Source: Methylibium sp964616015 (GTDB lineage Bacteria; Pseudomonadota; Gammaproteobacteria; Burkholderiales; Burkholderiaceae_C). Taken from it: a stretch of DNA of 64,000 nt. Each line of letters begins with the position of its first letter. The first letter of the stretch is position 1. Below are positions 24,614-33,750 of the stretch, in pieces. Under the pieces are notes generated by a model, which did no database searches, was not told where the DNA came from, and worked only from the letters and a program-made list of their open reading frames with translations. The stretch covers positions 1 through 64,000 of the forward strand of contig CAZTTC010000001.1 of NCBI GenBank assembly GCA_964616015.1. The letters are read 5' to 3'. The position numbers were made by a program, and so were the translations under genes.

Positions 24614-27600
24614 TCCTCCCGGCCACGTCGGCCCCGCCGGTCAGGCCGCGCGCCAGACCGGCGCAGCGCTGCGCATCGATCGGGTGCCCGGCCTCGCGGA
24701 AGCGCGCCGCTGCGGCCGTGAAGCGCGACGCCGCCACCGCGTCGCCCTCGCCGCGCGCCAGCGCGAGGTGGCCGGCCACCTCGTCCTGCGCGGCGTACCA
24801 GGCCGGCAGCCGCATCACCACCTGGGCCAGGTAGCTCGACTGTGCCTCGTACTCGCCGGCCAGGTCCAGCCGCTTCGCGCGCGCTGCCGCGATGGCCGCC
24901 GGCATGGCGAAGGTGATGCGGCAGCCGGGGCAGGTTTCCAGCGGGCCGCGCACGGCCTCGCGCGCTTCCTCGAGCGCGTGCAGCGCGGCCGTGGGGTCCG
25001 GCGCGAGCTGGATGCGCGTGCCATAGATGCGGTCCAGCAGGTGAAAGCCGATGTCGGTCTGGCGGGCCAGGTCCAGCGCCTGGTCGAGCAGCGTGCGGGC
25101 CTCGTCGTGCCGGCCGCGGCACATCGCGACCTCGGCCAGCCGTTGCAGCGAGAAGGCCTCGCCGGTGGCGCCGCCGATGGCGTGGTGCAGCCGCGCGCCC
25201 TCGCGCAGGTGGGCCTCGGCGGCGTCGAGCTCGCCCGACAGCAGTTCGGCCTCGCCGCGGATCGTGACACCGAAGGCATGGCCGCGCGCGGCGCCGACCC
25301 GCCGGGCCTCGCGCGCCAGCGACTCGGCGAACTCGATCACCTCGCGGTACGGCCGCGCGCCGTAGAGGAAGCGCTGCGTCATGCACAGCTGGCCATCGAA
25401 CACGCGGGCGGCCAGCTGCGGCAGGTGGCTGGTCTCGCGCAGGTCGGCCCAGACGCTGGCGTGCAGGTCGCCGCGCGCATGCGCCGCGGCGGCCTGGGCC
25501 CAGGACGCCACGACGAGGCCCGCCGTGTCGCCGGACTCGAGCGCGAGGCGCCGCGCTTCGGCCGCCTTGTGCGTGCCCAGCGCCGGATCGATCGCGCCCA
25601 GCGCCGCCGCGCCGCTGTAGGCCAGCGCCTCGCACAGCCGACCCTCGACGGTCTGCGGCCGCAGCCCGGCCAGCGCCTCCAGGCCGCCCTTGGGGTCGCC
25701 CTGCTTGATCTGTGCCAGTGCGCCCTTGACGCGCAGGTCCTGCGCCATCGGCTCGCCGCAGGCCTCGGCTGCCGCGCGGTAGGCCGCCACGGCGGCCGGA
25801 TCGCCCATCGCGTCCAGTGCCTCGGCGCGCAGCCGCAGCGCTTCGGGATCGCCCGGCCGGACCTCCAGCGCCGGCTGCAGGTGGCGCAGCGCGTCGCTGA
25901 AGGCGGCCAGGCGCAAGGCCTCGCGCGCGGCCGCCAGCCACCAGGGCAGGGCGTCACGCGGGCTGCCGCCATCGAGCCAGTGGCGCGCCACCAGCACCGG
26001 CGCGGCATCGAGCTCGGCGAGCCGCTGCGCGGCCTCGCGGTGCATCTTCAGGCGACGGTGTGGTGCGATCTGCTCGATCAGCGCCTGGCGCACCAGGTCG
26101 TGCCGGAAGCGGTAGCGCGAGCCCGCGAGCACGAGGACGCCCGCGGCCAGCGCGCTGTCCAGCACCGCCATCGCGTGCGCCTCGGGGTCGGGCACGATGG
26201 CCAGGGCGGTGCCGGCGTCGAACTCGTCGCCGGCCAACGCCATCCACTGCAACGCGGCCAGCGTCGTGTCGGGCACGTCGCACAGGCGCGCCGCGATGGC
26301 CTCGCCGGCGGTGCGCGGCACGCGGCCGTCGACGCCGACGCAGCGCGCCAGCTCGATGGCCGCGAAGGGGCTGCCCTGGGCGTCTCGCACGATGCGGGCG
26401 ATGGTGTCGTCGGCCAGCGCACGCGGCGCCGCCTGCACGACGAGGCGGCGCGCCTCGTCGTCGGCCAGCGGCTCGAGGTCGATCGCCTTCAGCACGCCCG
26501 ACCCCAGCAGCCGCGCAACGCCGCGCCCGAGGGCCGAGCCGGCCCGCGCCGCCCGCAGGGTGAGCACGACGCACAGCGGCGCGCCGGCGCTGGCCAGGTG
26601 CATCAGCACGTCGACGTCGGCGTCGTCGATGAGGTGCGCGTCGTCGACCTGCACCAGCAGCTCGCGCCCGCGCGCGGCCGCCACCAGCAAGCGACGCACG
26701 GCGCCGATCACCTGGTGGCGCCCCAGCGGGCCGGCCAGCGCATCGGCCGGCGCAGCGAGCGGACTGATCAGCGCCAGCACCGAGCGGGCCGGCGCGCCAA
26801 CGACGTCGAGCGCAGCGCGGTCGCCGAGCAGCACGCGCTCCACCAGCGCCGCGATCACCGCGTAGGCACGGCCCGCCTGCGTGGCGTCGACGCCGACCCC
26901 GGCCCAGCCGCGCTTGCGGGCCTGGGCGTCCAGCTGGCGGCAGAACGCCGTCTTGCCGATGCCGGCCGGGCCGCGCACCACCAGGCCGCCCGGCCGCTCG
27001 CGGGCCGGGCTCGCCAGCCAGGCCAGGGTCTGTGCCAGCGCCAGGCTGCGTCCGACGTAGGCCGGACCGGCCTGCTGCAGTCCGGCGACGCAGCGCGCGT
27101 ACAGCATGTCCGTCTCGCGCTCGGGCGCGATGCCGAGCTCGCGCTGGAGGGCCTCGCGCAGGCGCGCGTACCAGCGGATCGCCGCGGCGCGGTTGCCGGC
27201 ATCGACCTCGCGGGCCATCAGCTCGCGGTGGGCGTGCTCGTCGGTGGGGTCGACTTCCACCAGCCGCTCCCACAGGCCGCCGGCGCGCAGCAAGTCGGCG
27301 TGCAGGGCATGCAGGCGCTCACGCGCCGGCTCGGCCCAGGCCTCGTAGCGCCCGCCGGGCAACAGCTCTCCGCCATGGCGGCCGGCCACCTCGGCACAGG
27401 CCGCGGCATCGCGAGCGGCCAGTGCGGCGCGCGCCTGCTGCTCGAAGGCGACGGCGTCGACCACCACGGCCCCATGCGGCCACAGCGCGACGTCGCCGCC
27501 TTGCAGCACCACCGCCTCGTGCCGGCCGAGGGCCTGGCGGGCATGGTGGGCGGCCTTGCGCAGGTTGGCCGCGCCGGCCTCGAGGCCGAGCTGTGGCCAC

Positions 27601-27782
27601 AGCGCGTCGACGACCTGCTCGCGGCCCAGCCGGTGCCGCGGCGCCAGGCTCAGCAGTTGCACCAGGTGCTGGGCGCGCAGGCTGGGCCAGCGTGCGCCGG
27701 CGATCGCGACGCCGTCGACGCAGGCCGAGAAGTCGCCGAGCAGGCGGACCTCGAGGCGGCCGGAGGGGTCGGGAGACGTCAT
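24594..27782 (-). CDS. BTAD-AAA transcriptional regulator (SARP/MalT-like)
   Basis: A protein of 1062 residues. Order: OmpR-type winged helix (about 9-100; LEVRLLGDFSACVDGVAI), BTAD domain (about 108-235), then an AAA/NB-ARC-like ATPase with Walker A GPAGIGKTA (271-279), and a long helical TPR-like tail (about 640-1050). This is the large-ATPase type of signal-integrating activator. ATG 27782 gives the canonical domain start; the frame is open further upstream but covers the divergent globin gene. It faces away from the truncated haemoglobin with a 9+9 inverted repeat between them, so it probably controls that gene and itself. Its 3' end overlaps the chemoreceptor by 20 bp. Confidence 0.85.
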   Translation of the reverse strand: MTSPDPSGRLEVRLLGDFSACVDGVAIAGARWPSLRAQHLVQLLSLAPRHRLGREQVVDALWPQLGLEAGAANLRKAAHHARQALGRHEAVVLQGGDVALWPHGAVVVDAVAFEQQARAALAARDAAACAEVAGRHGGELLPGGRYEAWAEPARERLHALHADLLRAGGLWERLVEVDPTDEHAHRELMAREVDAGNRAAAIRWYARLREALQRELGIAPERETDMLYARCVAGLQQAGPAYVGRSLALAQTLAWLASPARERPGGLVVRGPAGIGKTAFCRQLDAQARKRGWAGVGVDATQAGRAYAVIAALVERVLLGDRAALDVVGAPARSVLALISPLAAPADALAGPLGRHQVIGAVRRLLVAAARGRELLVQVDDAHLIDDADVDVLMHLASAGAPLCVVLTLRAARAGSALGRGVARLLGSGVLKAIDLEPLADDEARRLVVQAAPRALADDTIARIVRDAQGSPFAAIELARCVGVDGRVPRTAGEAIAARLCDVPDTTLAALQWMALAGDEFDAGTALAIVPDPEAHAMAVLDSALAAGVLVLAGSRYRFRHDLVRQALIEQIAPHRRLKMHREAAQRLAELDAAPVLVARHWLDGGSPRDALPWWLAAAREALRLAAFSDALRHLQPALEVRPGDPEALRLRAEALDAMGDPAAVAAYRAAAEACGEPMAQDLRVKGALAQIKQGDPKGGLEALAGLRPQTVEGRLCEALAYSGAAALGAIDPALGTHKAAEARRLALESGDTAGLVVASWAQAAAAHARGDLHASVWADLRETSHLPQLAARVFDGQLCMTQRFLYGARPYREVIEFAESLAREARRVGAARGHAFGVTIRGEAELLSGELDAAEAHLREGARLHHAIGGATGEAFSLQRLAEVAMCRGRHDEARTLLDQALDLARQTDIGFHLLDRIYGTRIQLAPDPTAALHALEEAREAVRGPLETCPGCRITFAMPAAIAAARAKRLDLAGEYEAQSSYLAQVVMRLPAWYAAQDEVAGHLALARGEGDAVAASRFTAAAARFREAGHPIDAQRCAGLARGLTGGADVAGRISPGRA

Positions 27783-27804
27783 GACCGCCCGAGTTTGCAG
27801 ACCT

Positions 27805-27832
27805 CGACCGGGGCGCACAAGCACCCCGGTCG
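27805..27832. promoter_or_regulatory. Inverted repeat CGACCGGGG-N10-CCCCGGTCG between regulator and globin
   Basis: Perfect 9-bp arms (27805-27813 and 27824-27832) separated by 10 bp. It is 22 bp from the regulator start codon and 86 bp from the globin start. Dyad spacing of about two helical turns fits a dimeric DNA-binding protein; the adjacent BTAD regulator is the likely ligand (inference). Confidence 0.55.
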
Positions 27833-27917
27833 CCGGGAACGTTTCAGGAACGCCGGGGCGCGACGCTGCGGACCTGCAGGCCGATGGTCGGCCTGCGTTC
27901 ACCCCAAGGAGTTCACC

Positions 27918-28277
27918 ATGCCCGAGACCCTCTACCAACGCCTGGGCGGCGCCGAACGCATCGGCGCCATCGTCGACGACGCCCTCGACCGCCATGCCGT
28001 CAACCCGCTGCTGGCGCCGCGCTTCAAGGGCAAGGACCTGCCGCGCCTGAAGCAGCTGGGCACGCAGTTCGTCTGCATGGGCTCGGGCGGCCCGCAGAAG
28101 TACGAGGGCCGCGACCTGCGCAGCTCGCACGCCGGCATGAACGCGAGCGAGCAGGAGCTGATCGCGGCCATCGACGACTTCGTCGCCGCGATGCAAGGCC
28201 AGGGTGTCGGCACGGCGGAGGTCAACGAGGTCGTCGCGATCATGTACTCGCTCAAGGGCGAGGTGCTGCGGCTCTGA
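27918..28277 (+). CDS. glbN: Group I truncated haemoglobin
   Basis: A protein of 119 residues, the compact 2-on-2 globin length. The start MPETLYQRLGGAERIGAIVDDALD and the E/F region GGPQKYEGRDLRSSHAGM are family hallmarks. The His of SSHAGM is the proximal haem ligand. Such proteins bind O2 or NO and protect from nitrosative stress or shuttle oxygen. AAGGAG precedes ATG 27918. It stands alone, divergent from the BTAD-AAA regulator, which suggests specific control. Confidence 0.9.
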   Translation: MPETLYQRLGGAERIGAIVDDALDRHAVNPLLAPRFKGKDLPRLKQLGTQFVCMGSGGPQKYEGRDLRSSHAGMNASEQELIAAIDDFVAAMQGQGVGTAEVNEVVAIMYSLKGEVLRL

Positions 28278-28531
28278 GCGTGCAGGTGCACGCCACCGTC
28301 GAGGGGGCAGGTCGCCTGTGCGCTCGAGCCAAGGCGCCTTGTCGAGATTCGCAGGCCGCGACCCCGCCCCCATGGTGAGAATGACCGCCCTCATGGGCTG
28401 CGCAGGCCGGTCGCCGCCTCGGCGGCTCGGGCGGGCACGCGGACACCGCCGACGGCGTCGCGCTCGCCATCGTCGACGGCCGCGCCGGCAGCGTGGTCGA
28501 CGTCATCCGTGCGCTGACGCCTGGCCGACGC

Positions 28532-29452
28532 TCAGCCTCCGCCGCCGATCTCGAAGTCACGCAGGCTCAGCGCCGGCCGCACGGCAGGGAGCACCGGCCG
28601 GACCCAGGTGGCGCGATCGATCGGCGCCGGCTCCGCGGCTTGCCGCGCTGCGATCTCATCGGCCAGTGCGCGGGTCAGCTCGGTCATCAGCCCCGCATCG
28701 TCCTGACGCACCAGCACGCCGATGTTGATCTTGACCGGGTGTTCGAAGCCGGTCGGTGCCAGCCGGGTGGCCGGCACGCGACTGCGGTAGCGGTCCCACA
28801 GGGCAACGTCCACGAGCGCCAGCTCGGCCTCGCCGGCCTCGACCGCCGCCAGCACATCCTCGCGCACGTTGTAGCCCTTGATCGACGTCGCCAGCACGCC
28901 GCTGCGCCAGGCGCCGAGCGCGAGCGAGGCCATCGAGCCGGCGCGCACCGCGATCGTGTGGCCCTGCGCATCGGCGAGCGAGCGCAGCGTCGAGCCGCCG
29001 CGCGCGACCAGCACCATGGCCGTCGCGCGGTAGGCGCCGCCGCCGATGACCGGCACCAGCGCCTGGTAGGGCCGCTGCCGCAGCGGCTTGGCGCCGGGAT
29101 AGTCGGGCGTGCGCGCCTTGTCGGCCAGCATCGGGGCGAGCTGCGGCTCGTAGAGCGGGATGCCGGCGACGATGTCGCAGGCCCGCGCGGCGAGCAGCGC
29201 CCGCGCGTCCAGCGAGAGGTTGCCCTCCCTGTCGTAGCGGCCTTCGAACCAGACCAGCTCCAGCGCGCGTCCCATGCGCCGGGACATCGACGTCAGCAGC
29301 TCGACGTCGAAGCCGCGCGGCTGCCCGTCGTCGAGCGACGAATAGGGCGCGCTCTCCTGCGCGACACAGGTGCGCAGCGCTGCAGGGTCGGCGGCGACCG
29401 CGGATGCCGCGGCCAGCGCGGCCAGGGCCGTGCCGAGCGCCGCGCGCCTCAC
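28532..29452 (-). CDS. Periplasmic binding protein, MoxJ/XoxJ-like
   Basis: A protein of 306 residues with a signal peptide (GTALAALAAASAVAA, cleavage near 21) and a family-3 solute-binding fold: RTCVAQESAPYSSLDDGQPRGFDVELL, then DIVAGIPLYEPQLA and IAVRAGSMASLALG. It is the last gene of the PQQ dehydrogenase operon and its ATG overlaps the cytochrome stop by 4 bp. Binding proteins in this position (MoxJ, XoxJ) help activate methanol dehydrogenases rather than feed an ABC transporter. No permease or ATPase gene is adjacent. The accessory role is inferred from gene order. Confidence 0.75.
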   Translation of the reverse strand: MRRAALGTALAALAAASAVAADPAALRTCVAQESAPYSSLDDGQPRGFDVELLTSMSRRMGRALELVWFEGRYDREGNLSLDARALLAARACDIVAGIPLYEPQLAPMLADKARTPDYPGAKPLRQRPYQALVPVIGGGAYRATAMVLVARGGSTLRSLADAQGHTIAVRAGSMASLALGAWRSGVLATSIKGYNVREDVLAAVEAGEAELALVDVALWDRYRSRVPATRLAPTGFEHPVKINIGVLVRQDDAGLMTELTRALADEIAARQAAEPAPIDRATWVRPVLPAVRPALSLRDFEIGGGG

Positions 29453-29802
29453 GGCTTGCCGCCGGTCAGGACGTAGGCCCAGATCAGCCGGATCTGCTCG
29501 TCGCTCAGCGAGCCCTTCCAGGCCGGCATCGAACCCCTGCCGTCCTTCACCGAGTCGAAGAAGCGCTGGGGATCCTCGGGCGGGAACTTGCGCAGGTCAT
29601 AGGACACCGTGCCGGGGTTCACCATGTTGAAGCCGTGGCAGTGCGAGCAGTTGCGGCTGTAGAGGCTGCGGCCGGCCTGGACGGCGTCCGGGCCTGGCGA
29701 GGGCGGCGCCTGGTCCTGGGCACCGGCCGGCGAAGCCGGTGCTCCCAGCATGGCCATCGCCAGCAAGGTGGCCCCGAGCGCAGGCGCCACCGACTTCCTC
29801 AT
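29449..29802 (-). CDS. Cytochrome c (XoxG/ExaB-like electron acceptor)
   Basis: A protein of 117 residues with a signal peptide (about 1-28, ending PAGA-QD) and one haem site CSHCH (52-56). A methionine in GRGSMPAWKG (near 92) is the likely sixth ligand. The ATG overlaps the PQQ dehydrogenase stop (ATGA), and its own stop overlaps the binding-protein start, so all three are translationally coupled. Expected role: periplasmic acceptor of electrons from the PQQ enzyme. Confidence 0.88.
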   Translation of the reverse strand: MRKSVAPALGATLLAMAMLGAPASPAGAQDQAPPSPGPDAVQAGRSLYSRNCSHCHGFNMVNPGTVSYDLRKFPPEDPQRFFDSVKDGRGSMPAWKGSLSDEQIRLIWAYVLTGGKP

Positions 29803-31472
29803 GGCTGCACGGCGAAGGTCCAGACCGCGCCGCCGGCCGGCACATTGGCCAGGCGCTCGTCGCCCGAGAACAGCGGATAGACCCCGCCGATGCCCGACAG
29901 CGCGGTGACGTACTGGCGGCCCTGATGGGTCCAGGTGATGGGCTGGCCCATCGACGCCGAGCCGGTGCGGTAGGACCACAGCAGCTTGCCGGACTCGGCG
30001 TCGCGCGCCTCGAACTCGCCGGTCATCGTGCCGGTGAAGACCAGGCCGCCGGCGGTGGTCAGCACGCCGGAATAGCTGGGGATGTCGCGCGGGACAGCCC
30101 ACTTCTCCTTGCCGGTCGCGGGATCGATGGCCTTGAAGAAGCCGCGCGGGCCCTCGGGATAGGTGAAGCCGGTGAAGTCGATGGCCAGGTAGAACTCGCC
30201 CTGCTTGTACTCGGGGGTGACGGTCTTGTAGGGCATGCCCGCGTGGATGGCGTTCAGGTACACCAGACCGGTCTTGGGGCTGAAGGACATCGGTGGCCAG
30301 TTCTTCGCGCCCAGCGCGCCCGGCCAGACCTCGGTCTTGTCGCCGGCCCGCGCCTTCACGGTCACGTCGGTGTCGATCGGGCGGCCCGTCTTCAAGTCGA
30401 TGCCGGTGGCCCAGTTCACCTTGGGCACGAAGGTGTTGGCCGCGATCACCTTGCCGTTGGTGCGGTCCAGCACGTAGAGGAAGCCGTTGCGGTTGGCGTG
30501 CAGGATCACCTTGCGGGTCTGGCCGCCCACCTTGATGTCGGCCTGCACCATCTCGTTGGTGCCGTCGTAGTCGAAGGTGTCGTTCGGGTTGAACTGGTAG
30601 TGCCAGACGATCTCGCCGGTCTTCGGCCGGATCGCCAGCACCGAGGCGGTGTAGAGGTTGTCGCCCTTGCGCACCGCGGCGTTCCACGGGCCGGCGTTGC
30701 CGGTGCCCCAGAACACGAGGTCCTGCTCGGCGTCGTAGCTGCCGGTGAGCCAGGTCGAACCGCCGCCCTTCAGGTGGGTGTCGCCGGGCCAGGAGTCGCC
30801 GCCCTTCTCGCCCGGTGCGGCCGTGGTATGGCGACGCCAGACCTCCTTGCCGGTCGCGGGGTCGAGCCCGACGATGAAGCCCCGCGTGCCGTACTCCGCC
30901 CCCGACATGCCCGAGATCAGCACGCCACCCACCACCAGCGGCGCACTGGTGACCGAGTAGCCCTGCTTGTAGTCGGCGAGCTTGGTCTTCCACAACTGCT
31001 TGCCGGTCTTGGCGTCGAGCGCCTGGATGTGCGCGTCGAGCGTGCCGCGATAGACCTTGCCCTCGTAGAGGGCGACGCCGCGGTTGACCAGGCCGCAGCA
31101 GACGATCTTGGCCACGTCGGCGGCGTACTCCAGGCCGTTCTTCCACAGTTGCTGGCCGGTCAGCGCATTGATCGCGACCGTCGAGTCGTGCGTCGGGATG
31201 TACAGCACCCCTTGATGCAGCACCGGCATCGCCTCCTGGCCGAGGTTGTTGCCCAGGCTCTGGGTCCACACCGGCACCAGCTTGCCGACGTTGCCGGTGT
31301 TGATCTGCGCCAGCGCGCTGTGGCGCTGGGCCGTGTAGCCCATGCCGTGCACCAGCACGGCGTCGGTTGCCTTGCCGTCGGCCAGCAGGTCGGCCGACGA
31401 CTGGGCCATGGCGGCGGTCGTCAGCGCCAGCGCGCACAAGGCGACGAGCTGCGGGGTCTTGCTCTGGGTCAT
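29799..31472 (-). CDS. PQQ-dependent alcohol dehydrogenase, predicted lanthanide type
   Basis: A protein of 557 residues with a signal peptide (ALALTTAAMA, near 23). It is an eight-bladed quinoprotein: the adjacent disulfide VCCGLVNRG (Cys125-Cys126), metal ligand Glu193 in SGAEYGTRG, Asn259 in WGTGNAG, and the catalytic segment FDYDGTNE with Asp301 and Asp303. The second Asp two residues after the catalytic one marks lanthanide-dependent enzymes (XoxF, ExaF/PedH); calcium enzymes have Ala or Ser there. Tryptophan docking repeats (GKEVWRR, GEIVWHY, GKEKWAV) are present. ATG 31472 is preferred over the ATG at 31475 because GAGGAG is five bases upstream. It heads the cytochrome and binding-protein genes. 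Confidence 0.92.
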   Translation of the reverse strand: MTQSKTPQLVALCALALTTAAMAQSSADLLADGKATDAVLVHGMGYTAQRHSALAQINTGNVGKLVPVWTQSLGNNLGQEAMPVLHQGVLYIPTHDSTVAINALTGQQLWKNGLEYAADVAKIVCCGLVNRGVALYEGKVYRGTLDAHIQALDAKTGKQLWKTKLADYKQGYSVTSAPLVVGGVLISGMSGAEYGTRGFIVGLDPATGKEVWRRHTTAAPGEKGGDSWPGDTHLKGGGSTWLTGSYDAEQDLVFWGTGNAGPWNAAVRKGDNLYTASVLAIRPKTGEIVWHYQFNPNDTFDYDGTNEMVQADIKVGGQTRKVILHANRNGFLYVLDRTNGKVIAANTFVPKVNWATGIDLKTGRPIDTDVTVKARAGDKTEVWPGALGAKNWPPMSFSPKTGLVYLNAIHAGMPYKTVTPEYKQGEFYLAIDFTGFTYPEGPRGFFKAIDPATGKEKWAVPRDIPSYSGVLTTAGGLVFTGTMTGEFEARDAESGKLLWSYRTGSASMGQPITWTHQGRQYVTALSGIGGVYPLFSGDERLANVPAGGAVWTFAVQP

Positions 31473-31506
31473 CATGTCTCCTCGATGGGTGGTGTCATTG
31501 TGAGGC

Positions 31507-33750
31507 TCAGGCGCGCAGCGGCAGCTCGCGCTGGCGCCGGCCCGTCAGCTTGGCCAGCGCATTGGCGACCGCAGGCGCCACCGGCGGCGTGGCGGGTTCG
31601 CCCATCCCGCCGGGCTTGGCGCCGCTCTCGATGAGCACGACGTCGACCTTGGGCATCTCGGCAAAGCGCAGCGGGCTGTGGTCGTGGAAGTTGCTCTGCT
31701 CGACGCGGCCGTCCTTGAAGGTGATCTTCATGTGCAGCGTCTGGGCCAGGCCGGTCGCGATCGAGCTCTCGACCTGCGCCTCCACCGTCGCCGGGCTGAG
31801 GTAGCGCCCGCCGTCGACCGCCGCGCTGACGCGGTGCACCTTGATCGCGCCGCCCTCGATCGACACCTCGGCGACCTGCGCGACGATGGTGTCGAAGGAG
31901 TCGTGCAGCGCGATCCCCCGCGCGCGCCCGGCCGGCAAGGGCTGGCCCCAGCCCGCCTTCTCGGCCGCGGCCTTCAGCACCGCGGCGTGGCGCGGCTTGC
32001 CCTTGAGGTGGCGCAGGCGGAACTCCAGCGGATCCTGGCCCGCGGCGACCGCGAGTTCGTCGATGAAGCTCTCGTTGACGAAGCCGTTCTGCGAGTGGCC
32101 CACCGAGCGCCAGAACCAGACATGCGGGCCCGGCTCGTAGCGCACCCACTCGACCGCCAGGTTCGGCAACTCATAGACGTTGCCGTGGATGCCCTCGACC
32201 GCCGAAGGATCGAGCCCGCTCTTCTCGAGCGGAAAGCCCGCTGCCGCGAAGATCGAGCTGCTGACCAGGCGTGCATGGACGGCCTGGATCGCGCCGTCGC
32301 TGCCGAGCACGGCGCGCATCCTCGAGAACTGCGCGGGCCGGTAGAAGTGCGCCCGCATGTCGTCCTCGCGCGTGTAGACCAGCCGCACCGGCACGCCGGC
32401 GGCCTTGGCCACCTCCAGCGCGTACTGCACGAAGTCGACGCCGAAGCGCCGGCCGAAACCGCCGCCCAGCAGGGTCGTGTGCACCTTGACCTGCTCGGGC
32501 TTGACGCCGCCGACCTTGGCGCACTGGTCGGCGTTGACGAACTGGAACTGCGTGGGCGACCAGATCTCCACGGCGTCGGGACGCACCCAGGCGGTGGTGT
32601 TCATCGGCTCCATGCAGGCATGGGCGACGTAGGGCACGTGGTAGGCGGCCTCGATCACCTTCGCGCCGGCAGCGTCGAGGACCTGGGCCGCGTCGCCGAT
32701 CGGCGCGGCCTCGAGGCCGGGTGTCTCGGCGGCCGTCACCATGCGTTCGCGCAGGACCGCGCTGTCGAGGAAGCGCATGTCGCTGGCCTGCCACTCGATG
32801 GCATCGGCGAGCGCGTCGCGCCCCTTCTTCGCGGTCCAGAAGTCCTGGGCCAGCACGGCCACGCCGTTGCTGAAGGGCACGACCTGGCGCACGCCCGGCA
32901 CGGCCATGGCCTTGGCGGCGTCGAACTTGCCGAGCTTGGCGCCGCGCACCGGCGGCATCGCGATGGCGGCCACCAGCAGGCCGGGCAGCTGCACGTCCAT
33001 CGCATAGACGGTGCGGCCGGTCACCTTGTCGGCGGTGTCGAGCCGGCGCACGCGCTTGCCCACCAGCTTGCGCTCGGCCGCGCTCTTGAGCCGCGGCTCG
33101 GCCGGCGGCGTGAGCTTGGCCGCCTCAGCGGCCAGTTCGCCGTAACGCGCCTTGCGCGCCGAGGCCTTGTGCATGACGACGCCGCCCGCGGTGACCAGCT
33201 CCGCCGCCGGCAGCTGCCACTTGGCCGCGGCCGCGTCGACCAGCATCTGCCGCGCCGCCGCACCGGTCTTGGCCATCGGCTCCCAGAAGCTGCGCACGGT
33301 GGTCGAGCCGCCGGTGAGCTGCAGGCCGAAGATCAGGTTCTTGTAGCCGGCGTCGGCCGGCGCGAACTCGAAGCGGACCTTCTTCCAGTCGCAGTCCAGT
33401 TCGTCGGCCAGCGCCATCGCCAGCGACGAGCTGACGCCCTGACCCATCTCCGAGGCCGGGATCACGATCGTCACCGAGTCGTCCTTCGCGATGCGCACGA
33501 AGGCGTTCAACGGCGCCCCGGCCGCGGCGGCCGGCTGCGCACGCGCCACGGCAGCTTCGGCGGCCTCGGCAAAGCCGAAGCCGATGCACAGCGCACCGGC
33601 GCCGCCGCCCAGCGTGCGCAGGAAGCTGCGACGCGACGGGCCGGCAGCGACCTCGCGCTTCGCGCGGAAAGCCTGTTCGAGCGAGTTCACTGGAGTCCCT
33701 TCGTGCTTCGCACTCCGGTCCCCGCCCTTGAGGCGGTCCGGCGCGCTCAT
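31507..33750 (-). CDS. Molybdopterin-binding subunit of a xanthine-oxidase-family aldehyde dehydrogenase
   Basis: A protein of 747 residues. It has a twin-arginine signal, SRRSFLRTL (39-47), so it is exported folded. It carries the two Mo-pterin domains of IorB/aldehyde oxidoreductases: GGSTTVRSFWEPM, LGGGFGRRFGVDFVQYA, and the C-terminal GGMGEPATPPVAPA, where the Glu of GMGE is the catalytic base. GGGAGG precedes ATG 33750 by six bases. It overlaps the 2Fe-2S gene by 4 bp and is 34 bp upstream of the PQQ dehydrogenase. A periplasmic enzyme oxidising the aldehyde made by that dehydrogenase is the natural reading; the isoquinoline-oxidoreductase subtype is the alternative. Confidence 0.88.
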   Translation of the reverse strand: MSAPDRLKGGDRSAKHEGTPVNSLEQAFRAKREVAAGPSRRSFLRTLGGGAGALCIGFGFAEAAEAAVARAQPAAAAGAPLNAFVRIAKDDSVTIVIPASEMGQGVSSSLAMALADELDCDWKKVRFEFAPADAGYKNLIFGLQLTGGSTTVRSFWEPMAKTGAAARQMLVDAAAAKWQLPAAELVTAGGVVMHKASARKARYGELAAEAAKLTPPAEPRLKSAAERKLVGKRVRRLDTADKVTGRTVYAMDVQLPGLLVAAIAMPPVRGAKLGKFDAAKAMAVPGVRQVVPFSNGVAVLAQDFWTAKKGRDALADAIEWQASDMRFLDSAVLRERMVTAAETPGLEAAPIGDAAQVLDAAGAKVIEAAYHVPYVAHACMEPMNTTAWVRPDAVEIWSPTQFQFVNADQCAKVGGVKPEQVKVHTTLLGGGFGRRFGVDFVQYALEVAKAAGVPVRLVYTREDDMRAHFYRPAQFSRMRAVLGSDGAIQAVHARLVSSSIFAAAGFPLEKSGLDPSAVEGIHGNVYELPNLAVEWVRYEPGPHVWFWRSVGHSQNGFVNESFIDELAVAAGQDPLEFRLRHLKGKPRHAAVLKAAAEKAGWGQPLPAGRARGIALHDSFDTIVAQVAEVSIEGGAIKVHRVSAAVDGGRYLSPATVEAQVESSIATGLAQTLHMKITFKDGRVEQSNFHDHSPLRFAEMPKVDVVLIESGAKPGGMGEPATPPVAPAVANALAKLTGRRQRELPLRA

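Noticed and set aside
28278..28531. Coding-like stretch after the globin gene (reads GGHADTADGVALAIVDGRAGSV, then VDVIRAL)
   Set aside because: The frame lacks a start and a family match. It could be a decayed gene fragment but this is not supportable.
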